Assembly: GCA_001464455.1 (NCBI GenBank)
Contig: LNEI01000016.1
Location: 1-64,000, forward strand
DNA from: Acidobacteria bacterium Ga0077534
GTDB lineage: Bacteria; Acidobacteriota; Blastocatellia; Pyrinomonadales; Pyrinomonadaceae
Length of the DNA stretch: 64,000 nt
Direction of reading: 5' to 3'
In this document: one piece after another, positions 58,501 to 64,000 of the stretch
Layout of the letters: each line of letters begins with the position of its first letter
How positions within the stretch are numbered: the first letter of the stretch is position 1
Translations under genes and position numbers: made by a program
The notes under the pieces: model-generated
Database searches by the model: none
The model's input: only the letters and a program-made list of their open reading frames with translations
Told to the model about the DNA's origin: nothing

Positions 58501-59324
58501 CGTGACTGGATCGATTTGTGGCGGATGAAGCCAAACAGGTTTCCGTTGAAATTGTCCGTGCCGCGTTTGGTGACAACGTTTACAATACCACCGGTCGCAC
58601 GGCCAAATTCTGGCATGTACGAGTTCGTCGTGACCTGAAATTCCTGAACCGCCTCTTGGGAAACAGTAGAACGGGCCGCGTTGACCGAGTTATCGGTGAA
58701 ATCTGCTCCATCGACCTGAACAAGAGTCGAGCGGCCACGCTGTCCGCCGATGTTGAGGCCAGAGGTTGGAGCCGGGCCAACCGGGCGGCCATTGTCTCGG
58801 CCAACGGTCGAGATCGTCAAAGCGAACCCGGTAGCACTTCGTTCGTTGATCGGCAGAGTTGCAATTCGGACCTGCTCGATGGTCGTCGAGATATTTGTCT
58901 TCGTAGTTTCGATTAACTGGACATCATCGCCCGAAACATTAACGATCGCACTTGCTTCGCCGACCTCTAATTTGATGGTCAATTCGACGGTCTGGCCGAC
59001 GGTGAGTTTGATGCCCGAGAGTACACTCTTCTTGAAATTCGCGGCCTCAGCCGTGATCTCATAATCGCCTGGCGGAAGGCTAACAAGTTTATATGAACCT
59101 TCAGCATCGGTCGTTGCGGTTCTCGTGATGCCGGTGCCAACACCACGTGCCGTAACCGTTGCCCCCGAAACAACCGCTCCGGTCGGGTCAGTGACGATGC
59201 CCGATAGGTCGGCAGCCGCAGCCTGTGACTGTGCCAACCCGGAAATCGCAAAGATCACCACAGCAGCGAATAGGCCGACTAGTTTTGCGGCCTTCGCAAA
59301 GATCTCACATGAAGTAACTCTCAT
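55542..59324 (-). CDS. TonB-dependent receptor, Oar-like (receptor 3)
   Basis: The 1260-residue protein has a signal peptide (FAAVVIFAISGLAQSQAAAA), a carboxypeptidase-regulatory-like domain (LSGIVTDPTGAVVSGATVTA), a plug (TIEQVRIATLPINERSATGF) and a barrel ending FQFGAKISF. It belongs to a different subtype from receptors 1 and 2, whose central blocks are not shared. ATG 59324 follows AAGGAG; an upstream in-frame ATG at 59420 is rejected. No adjacent sugar enzymes. Confidence 0.9.
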   Translation of the reverse strand: MRVTSCEIFAKAAKLVGLFAAVVIFAISGLAQSQAAAADLSGIVTDPTGAVVSGATVTARGVGTGITRTATTDAEGSYKLVSLPPGDYEITAEAANFKKSVLSGIKLTVGQTVELTIKLEVGEASAIVNVSGDDVQLIETTKTNISTTIEQVRIATLPINERSATGFALTISTVGRDNGRPVGPAPTSGLNIGGQRGRSTLVQVDGADFTDNSVNAARSTVSQEAVQEFQVTTNSYMPEFGRATGGIVNVVTKRGTDNFNGNLFGFIRHKSIQSRNAFAPLIDNDPDKKPGYTRAQYGATLGGPIAKGQTYFFASFEQRRRQESGFFTGDIVGGATSNISIGAPFLPFTNNYTGLTPAQVSYVQGELASLVPARISAAISYATLASAGTQTALNGASTLISPGGAITAGTVIGPRFFLSGTPVPLTRDANGNLIAFRPLSQLQKIFPISDATTYSSLRLDHAANSNNQFSFRVGFNPSRISGIQDESQNQTLGQNDYSRTGIQDLEDLSLGASWTSVLPRNMVNELYFNYGSRTAKFDSQIPSVALQIAGTGFIGSNPFSPVNRVESRTQIRDNLSWVKGNHTMKFGADFNWISGDATFELNFPALFNFSQQACSGLIAGCTGPAFTPIQTYGLGFPSVFIQGFGDPRSTLSNKPIAFFAQDTWKVNRRLTLNFGARYDYEFTEQFQPTPFTDPLTGISLTESGILAAQDALNITQGFPRDKNNIAPRIGLAYDVAGDGKTVIRAAGGIFFDHPLLAVSFNSNIADGSQQQQATLLPIGGPSPTGLFNAFQVFHGTVCGVNGSNPAICGNVVTPAVASSASYQFGRMRFDSGRFTGFGPILPFTLHVSKDFEYPMAFQGNLSIERMIGRDTSISASYITVNARHLAHPQDINSPNTDNLRENFRRFAVNNPAFAGCTTATPNAASCFPTSVAAASFFPMPTTSNALFTVVIPGLVAVNNTTGARFVSPIAANFFRPSGPNYFFAAAVTGGLVTKAVLDSQLAGSVRSTGPLSAFGDVSAQLSDGNSYYNALNVDLKRRFSSNVQFLATYTWSHSIDDSSDLQTLLKPQNNRNFRAERSDSLFDQRHRFVFSGVVTTPDAWRSAGGFKSFLHGFSFAPILEMSSGRPFNILAVGDSNGDFQSTNERPSVRADGSLCATGVDANCFQGVFPADGNLPRNSGITRGYISLDARLTKRIGFGERVKLDLIAEGFNLFNRFNEAAGNPFYQVVNAFGQRSGRKYYSQPTSAFDPRQFQFGAKISF

Positions 59325-59683
59325 TTTTTTCTCCTTGACCAAGTTAAGAAATATCCGGTCTCTGTTTACAACATTGGCGATGCCCGCACGGTGCCTAAAG
59401 AGCCATACCGCCCTTGGCAAATGTTGAGCTGACCATCACGCAGGTAGAAAGTCTATTAGTCTTTTTCCGACAGACGTTTAAACAGAACCGAATTGCTTTG
59501 AAATTTGTAACCCAAAAACGAATTTTAGGCAAGCAATAACGAGACAATATTACCATTATTCGAGCCATTTAATTGGATTTACCAATTAGTTTACGATATC
59601 GGCTTTCAACCTTTGATAGTAGGATGCACCAGGGCGGAATTTGGTAGACTAGCAATTCGCTGATAAATGCCGAGATCCATCCT
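59325..59683. other. 359-bp divergent spacer receptor 3 / MBL gene
   Basis: No gene is supported. It contains GTTTAAAC (59476-59483), AT-rich DNA (59485-59600) and the third ATTGG-N5-CCAAT palindrome (59572-59586), which lies 98 bases before the MBL start and about 248 bases upstream of receptor 3. No convincing -35/-10 pair was recognised. Confidence 0.55.
59572..59586. promoter_or_regulatory. ATTGG-N5-CCAAT palindrome (site 3)
   Basis: ATTGGATTTACCAAT, extended by flanking A and T to TAATTGG/CCAATTA (7-bp arms with the same 5-base spacer). Same arms as sites 1 and 2. Confidence 0.6.
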
Positions 59684-60643
59684 ATGAAGATCATCCAGCT
59701 TTCCATCCCCACTCCATTCTATGTTGGTGATGTCAACGTTTACCTGATCAGGGAAGACCCGATCACGCTGATCGACGCGGGCCCGAAAACTGAGGCAGCC
59801 GCAGCGGTGCTAAAGGCAAAGCTCGCTCAGAACGGTATCGGCTTTTCAGACATTCGGCGGATCGTTTTGACCCATGCTCATGAGGATCATTGCGGACTTG
59901 CAAAACAGATCCGCGATACGGCCAAGAACGCCGAGGTGCTCGTACATGATTGGGAGACCGGCCATTTGTTCGGCAGGCTTGCCCAAGAGGAGCATCGACA
60001 GCTGATCCTGCGTTCGGGCGTGCCTGAAAAGGTCTTCGACGATCTTCGGGGGCTTTATGAAGAGGTCAGCTTACTTACCGATGCTCTTGATGACGGTGAT
60101 TACGTGTCGCTTCGAGATGAGATGGAGCTCGAGTTTGAAAGTGGTTCGCTGCGTGTTCTGCACACGCCCGGCCACACACCGGGGTCTTGTTCATTCCATC
60201 GTGAAGCGGATAGGACGCTGATCTGCGGAGATTGCATACTGAAACGCATTACTCCAAACCCGATGCTTGCCCCCGATCCGGTCGATCCTACCCAGCGGTT
60301 TAGATCACTCGCCGAGTACCTTGTGAGCCTCGCCCGCCTACGAGCGCTGTCGCCGACGTTGACCTACGGCGGTCATGGCGAACCTGTCACGGACTTTGAA
60401 GAGATATTTCACCGGTATGTCCGGGCTATCGACGAGCGGCAGGGCCGCACGGTTAAGCTGGTTAAGCCGAGCGGAACGACAGCTTTCGAGGTAGCGAGGG
60501 AACTCTTTGCTTCGTCATTTGATCATGACGTACACCGCTTTCTAGCCCTGTCAGAAGCGATCGCCCATCTCGACTACGCCGAGTCGGAAGGCAAGCTGGC
60601 TGTCGAAATGAGTAACGGAGTTGAGTATTATCGCCCTGTTTAA
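59684..60643 (+). CDS. MBL-fold hydrolase with C-terminal winged-helix-like part
   Basis: The 319-residue protein lacks a signal peptide and shows T63-H64-A-H66-E-D68-H69-CG, HTPGHTPGSC, CGDCILKRITPNP and YGGHGEPVTD. The extra C-terminal segment (about 245-310, TTAFEVARELFASSFDHDVH...AIAHLDYAESEG) resembles the winged-helix tail of LACTB2-like MBL proteins. Substrate unknown. Start ATG 59684, divergent from receptor 3 and convergent with the diiron gene. Confidence 0.87.
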   Translation: MKIIQLSIPTPFYVGDVNVYLIREDPITLIDAGPKTEAAAAVLKAKLAQNGIGFSDIRRIVLTHAHEDHCGLAKQIRDTAKNAEVLVHDWETGHLFGRLAQEEHRQLILRSGVPEKVFDDLRGLYEEVSLLTDALDDGDYVSLRDEMELEFESGSLRVLHTPGHTPGSCSFHREADRTLICGDCILKRITPNPMLAPDPVDPTQRFRSLAEYLVSLARLRALSPTLTYGGHGEPVTDFEEIFHRYVRAIDERQGRTVKLVKPSGTTAFEVARELFASSFDHDVHRFLALSEAIAHLDYAESEGKLAVEMSNGVEYYRPV

Positions 60644-60645
60644 GG

Positions 60646-61488
60646 TCAGGCTGCCTCGGCTTCCATCGGCCGATGTCCGGCCATGTCGGAAATTACATCA
60701 GTGATCTTTGTGATGCCATCGAATCCCGGCAACTGGCGCACGCGTTGGGTAACAGTTTTTTCGAGGCCGTCGATCGCTTCATCCTCGGCAAAGAGCACGG
60801 ATATGGCATATTCGGTCCGGCTCTTTGCAAGCGAGCCTTGGCCAACCGGGGCCCAGAATCTCTCGATTATCCAGCGGGCCATTTTCTGCGAAAACTCATT
60901 CTTTTCGAGCTCAAGCCGGGCAACGCTCCGGTAAAACTGGGCATGAACCGATTCTTCGCGAATAATGCCATTGATAATGTGCGTCAGGACAGGATGATCG
61001 GCCAGCTTCATTAGCCGGCGATAGCCGAGAGCAGCCTCCATTTCGTGGATCGCACCGAAGGTCATGTGCGTTGCCGTGAACTTCTTGCCGATCATTTTGG
61101 TCAGCAACATCATCAGATAGGCGGTCGCGTTGTAGCTGGTCGATACATCGCGGCGAACCTGGTTCTGCCAGTCGTCATCTGTTTCGTAACCGGCCTCGTT
61201 GAGAAAGCGGTTCAGTACTTCGCCATGCGTGATCTCCTCGACGCCCCAGCGTTCCATGAATTTGCTAATGTACGGATCTTTTCCGGTCGGCGTTCGTAGA
61301 AGCTCGCGGTGGTACATGTCGGTCAGCGTTTCAACATCGCGCATGTACAGCAGGACAGGAATGAACTTGTCATCGAGCGGATGGTTCTTGACCTCGTTCC
61401 ACGGGATGGCTCCGATAAACTCGTCCGTCAGCGATCTTTCCTGACGCTCGTACCAATCGAGAACATCTTTGTTCGTTTCAAAATTCAT
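60646..61488 (-). CDS. Acyl-ACP desaturase-like diiron protein
   Basis: The 280-residue protein fits the ferritin-like acyl-ACP desaturase family: iron ligands in E53 (RDVETLTDMYHREL), E85-x2-H88 (WGVEEITHGEVLN), E149 or E151 (IHEMEAALGYRRL) and E179-x2-H182 (REESVHAQFYRSVA). Soluble diiron enzymes of this family introduce double bonds in ACP-bound acyl chains. The DesA2-like subgroup often lacks proven desaturation, so specificity is open. The two stop codons of this and the MBL gene are two bases apart (convergent). Confidence 0.82.
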   Translation of the reverse strand: MNFETNKDVLDWYERQERSLTDEFIGAIPWNEVKNHPLDDKFIPVLLYMRDVETLTDMYHRELLRTPTGKDPYISKFMERWGVEEITHGEVLNRFLNEAGYETDDDWQNQVRRDVSTSYNATAYLMMLLTKMIGKKFTATHMTFGAIHEMEAALGYRRLMKLADHPVLTHIINGIIREESVHAQFYRSVARLELEKNEFSQKMARWIIERFWAPVGQGSLAKSRTEYAISVLFAEDEAIDGLEKTVTQRVRQLPGFDGITKITDVISDMAGHRPMEAEAA

Positions 61489-61585
61489 GATCTACGGGCG
61501 GTCCAAGTGTCGCTTAATCAGTAAATTCGCAAAACTACTTTACTCGGGTGCGTAAAAACGCAGTTTAGATAATATAATCGAAATT

Positions 61586-62632
61586 ATGCGAAAGTTGTAT
61601 TTAGTAATTGTCCTCATTATAACCCTTGTGTCAACCGGTTTTGGTCAGGCGAAATCGCTTTTGGTCGAGGGTGAAAAGCGTATCAAAAATGTGAAACAGC
61701 TCACCTTCGGCGGCGAGAACGCTGAGGCATATTTTTCGTCTGATGGAAAACAGCTCATCTTCCAGTCAAAACGCGACGGCCGCGGCTGCGACCAGATATA
61801 CCGAATGAACGTCGACGGTTCGAACGTCAAGATGGTCTCGAACGGCGATGGGCGAACCACGTGTTCGTATTTTTTCAAGGGCAACAAGCGTGTGATCTAC
61901 GCTTCGACCCACGGTGGTGCGAAGGAATGCCCGCCGAACCCGGATATGTCGCAGGGCTACGTTTGGGCAGTGTTTCCTGATTTCGACCTTTATACATCGA
62001 AGCCGGATGGAACTGACATAAAGAAACTTACGAATACGCCCGGTTACGATGCCGAAGCAACGGTATCACCGGACGGCAAGAAGATCATCTTTACGAGCGA
62101 ACGCAGCGGTGACCTCGAGCTCTATTCAATGGACATCGACGGTACGAACGTCAAACAGCTGACCGATGCCATCGGCTACGATGGCGGCGCATTCTATTCG
62201 CCTGACAGCAAAATGATCGTCTATCGCCGTTCAACGCCGAAGACGGAAGCGGAGATCGCCCGGTACAAAAGCCTGCTCGGCCGCCACCTGATCGTGCCGA
62301 CCACTTTCGAGATCTGGGTGATGAACGCCGATGGCAGCAACAAACGCCAGATAACGAACCTGGCGAGCGGCAGTTTTGCACCGTTCTTTACACCGGACGG
62401 CAAGAAGATAATCTTCTGCACCAACTATTTCGCGACCGATCCGCGAAAACGAAACTTTGATCTCGCCCTGATCAACCTCGACGGTACCGGCCTCGAACGC
62501 GTTACTTTCAACGAAACCTTCGATGGCTTTCCGATGTTTTCGCCAAATGGCAAGAAACTCGTCTTCGCCTCAAACCGCAACGCCGCGAAAGAGGGCGATA
62601 CGAATGTGTTTATCGCGGATTGGGTGAAATAG
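61586..62632 (+). CDS. Secreted TolB-like beta-propeller protein
   Basis: The 348-residue protein has a signal peptide (MRKLYLVIVLIITLVSTGFG) and at least five PD40/TolB-type blades: AYFSSDGKQLIFQSKRDG, ATVSPDGKKIIFTSERSG, AFYSPDSKMIVYRRS, PFFTPDGKKIIFCTN and PMFSPNGKKLVFASNR. Such propellers mediate protein or ligand contacts in the periplasm; it is not the Tol-Pal TolB itself, because the TolB N-terminal domain is missing. Start ATG 61586. Confidence 0.85.
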   Translation: MRKLYLVIVLIITLVSTGFGQAKSLLVEGEKRIKNVKQLTFGGENAEAYFSSDGKQLIFQSKRDGRGCDQIYRMNVDGSNVKMVSNGDGRTTCSYFFKGNKRVIYASTHGGAKECPPNPDMSQGYVWAVFPDFDLYTSKPDGTDIKKLTNTPGYDAEATVSPDGKKIIFTSERSGDLELYSMDIDGTNVKQLTDAIGYDGGAFYSPDSKMIVYRRSTPKTEAEIARYKSLLGRHLIVPTTFEIWVMNADGSNKRQITNLASGSFAPFFTPDGKKIIFCTNYFATDPRKRNFDLALINLDGTGLERVTFNETFDGFPMFSPNGKKLVFASNRNAAKEGDTNVFIADWVK

Positions 62633-62653
62633 CGAATTGGCGACGCGTGAACC

Positions 62654-63178
62654 ATGAGAAGGTTCGTATATCTCATTCTGATTATCGGATTCTGCGAAAC
62701 CATCCTGGCCGCGGACTCCTCCGAGCACCATGTGCAGCCGCTGCCGACTATTCCTTTTCGGGATGAATTGGTTAAGCTTGACCATTTTGGTGATGCCACT
62801 TGCGAAGAGTTTTTGGCTCGTATGGATAACGCTATCATAAATGCGAATAGTAATCCGAAAAGCCAATTGTTCGTTTTTGTATACGAAGGCCGACAAAGTG
62901 AATGGCAGTACGATAGGAAGACGGGAAAATCCGTAACCAGACTAGTTCTGCCGCAAGTCGGACTCGCGAAAGCCCGTATAAACTCGATGGACGCATACCT
63001 TGAGTTAAAGAGTAATGCGACAAATTTCGTTTTTGTCGAAGGAGGTCTTCGTGAAAACTTCGAAGTCGAAATTTACGTTGTTCCACCGGACTCTCGGATT
63101 CCATCTCCATCTCCATCACTCAAAAGCATCAAGTATCGAAAAGGCAAGCCACAGGGTTTTTGTCTAGGATGCTGCTGA
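62654..63178 (+). CDS. Secreted hypothetical protein, Cys-rich tail
   Basis: The 174-residue protein has a signal peptide (MRRFVYLILIIGFCETILAA). The mature domain shows FGDATCEEFLARMDN and SQLFVFVYEGRQSEWQYDRK, and it ends GFCLGCC. I do not recognise the family; similar short secreted proteins of unknown role occur in acidobacterial genomes as far as I can tell. It follows the propeller gene by 21 bases. Confidence 0.65.
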   Translation: MRRFVYLILIIGFCETILAADSSEHHVQPLPTIPFRDELVKLDHFGDATCEEFLARMDNAIINANSNPKSQLFVFVYEGRQSEWQYDRKTGKSVTRLVLPQVGLAKARINSMDAYLELKSNATNFVFVEGGLRENFEVEIYVVPPDSRIPSPSPSLKSIKYRKGKPQGFCLGCC

Positions 63179-63202
63179 ACGTAGCTAACATAAGCTCAGA
63201 AC

Positions 63203-63781
63203 ATGACAAAATCCAGGATAGTCTTTCTCGCTCTCCTCTTATGTTCTGCATCGGCGATCGGTCAGACCTTGGATAGATCGATAGAAACAATTCAAAAGCG
63301 CTACGCTAACATCGCAGAAAAAGCCCGGCTCTGTGAAACAGACGACGATCAGGGCGAGTTCGGCGAGTTGTTCATGAACGAGTTGACTATCAACAGCCGT
63401 TCGCACCAATGGCGGGCGGTTGGGATCTATGGTCAGAAATTTAGGTTTTTCTACAAACAGGTCGAGAATGATGAGCGGCGGTTGTATCCGGACCAGCTTG
63501 TATTTGTAAAAACCGAACGGAAGAGTTCTGCACGGACTTACAGTGAGGAGTTCCTGTTTTCCGAAACCGGAAATCTTATTTTCTATTTTCAAAGATCAAC
63601 AAACGACGAGGCTATGCCCGCCGAGCGGCGTGTTTATTTTGCCGGAACCAAGGCGTTGCGCGTAGTCGAAGATTCGAAGACACGTGACCGCCTGACAACC
63701 AAGGACGCCGTAATTGTTAAAGACATCATGGCCGCGAGCCGCCGGATCACCGAGATATTCGCCCGCAGCCTAAAGATGTGA
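63203..63781 (+). CDS. Secreted hypothetical protein
   Basis: The 192-residue protein has a signal peptide (SRIVFLALLLCSASAIGQ) and a charged mature part (KRYANIAEKARLCETDDDQG, KFRFFYKQVENDERRLYPDQ). No family is recognised. It is 24 bases after the preceding secreted unknown and in the same direction, so the two are likely co-transcribed. Confidence 0.65.
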   Translation: MTKSRIVFLALLLCSASAIGQTLDRSIETIQKRYANIAEKARLCETDDDQGEFGELFMNELTINSRSHQWRAVGIYGQKFRFFYKQVENDERRLYPDQLVFVKTERKSSARTYSEEFLFSETGNLIFYFQRSTNDEAMPAERRVYFAGTKALRVVEDSKTRDRLTTKDAVIVKDIMAASRRITEIFARSLKM

Positions 63782-63834
63782 TCTTTACCGCTCTCAAATG
63801 CACTGTGCCGTACAACTGTAATAGAATTGCGTTC

Positions 63835-64000
63835 ATGAAAACTGCATTGATCCTCCTGCTTCTTTGTATGGCCTTCGGGGCATGTGCGAGTAAGCCGGCA
63901 AACTCGACCGTCCCCGGAGCGCCTGCGGCCCCGATCAAGGACGGCGATTACAAAGGCTCGGGTACGGTTACGAAGATCAATAATGAAGCGGGTTCTATCG
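63835..64000 (+). CDS. Lipoprotein with CusF-like copper-binding start, 3' truncated
   Basis: The visible 55 codons start with a lipoprotein signal (LILLLLCMAFGAC, lipobox FGAC) and continue into KGSGTVTKINNEAGSI, which resembles the first strand of the CusF copper-binding domain (the family motif reads GxVxxI...AG). The gene is cut by the window end, so the metal ligands cannot be seen. Start ATG 63835. Confidence 0.6.
   Translation, partial: MKTALILLLLCMAFGACASKPANSTVPGAPAAPIKDGDYKGSGTVTKINNEAGSI

Overview
The window looks like chromosomal DNA of an Acidobacteriota bacterium, most likely Blastocatellia/Pyrinomonadaceae-like. This is an inference from three things: moderate GC content, several very large Oar-like TonB-dependent receptors with an N-terminal carboxypeptidase-regulatory-like domain, and the mix of housekeeping and sugar-scavenging genes. 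No 16S gene is present to confirm it. I see no phage, IS element, CRISPR array or rRNA operon.

Bases 1-13.6 kb are the classic translation/transcription cluster on the plus strand: 3' end of tuf, rpmG, tRNA-Trp(CCA), secE, nusG, rplK, rplA, rplJ, rplL, rpoB, rpoC, closed by a strong terminator. Two proteins are unusual: RpoB carries an N-terminal insertion with eight cysteines (two zinc-ribbon-like knuckles), and L10 has a roughly 90-residue Ala/Glu/Pro-rich acidic tail. Several spacers are filled by hairpins made of degenerate 7-mer units.

Bases 13.6-32.5 kb are a mixed housekeeping region: a Spy/CpxP-like protein, dxs, a DsbA-like/VKOR disulfide pair, an ECF sigma/anti-sigma pair, class I aldolase fbaB, two metallo-beta-lactamase-fold hydrolases, a GNAT enzyme, a DHH phosphoesterase, an APC permease, a half-size UPF0016 transporter, msrA, a CHY zinc-finger protein, methionine-salvage genes mtnB-mtnD-mtnC and acs. 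A 690-bp spacer (26.56-27.25 kb) upstream of the UPF0016 gene contains a diverged duplicate of a palindromic element whose arms change together. This is the best candidate here for an undescribed structured element.

Bases 32.5-52.1 kb form a carbohydrate-utilisation locus: a secreted GH31 enzyme, an SGNH hydrolase and a LacI-family regulator (minus strand), two paralogous TonB-dependent receptors, an endonuclease/exonuclease/phosphatase-fold protein, a GH3 enzyme fused to a glycoamylase-like (GH144-type) domain, and a xylose/ribose-type ABC ATPase and permease without a binding protein. Both receptor promoters have LacI-type operators (central CG) just downstream of the -10 box, so the adjacent LacI protein probably controls them. 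A second palindrome, ATTGG-N5-CCAAT, occurs upstream of all three large receptors in the window.

Bases 52.1-64 kb hold a DUF433/DUF5615 toxin-antitoxin-like pair, moaA, a secreted unknown, queG, a third large TonB-dependent receptor, an MBL-fold hydrolase, an acyl-ACP-desaturase-like diiron protein, a TolB-like propeller protein, two secreted unknowns and the start of a lipoprotein resembling the CusF copper-binding family.
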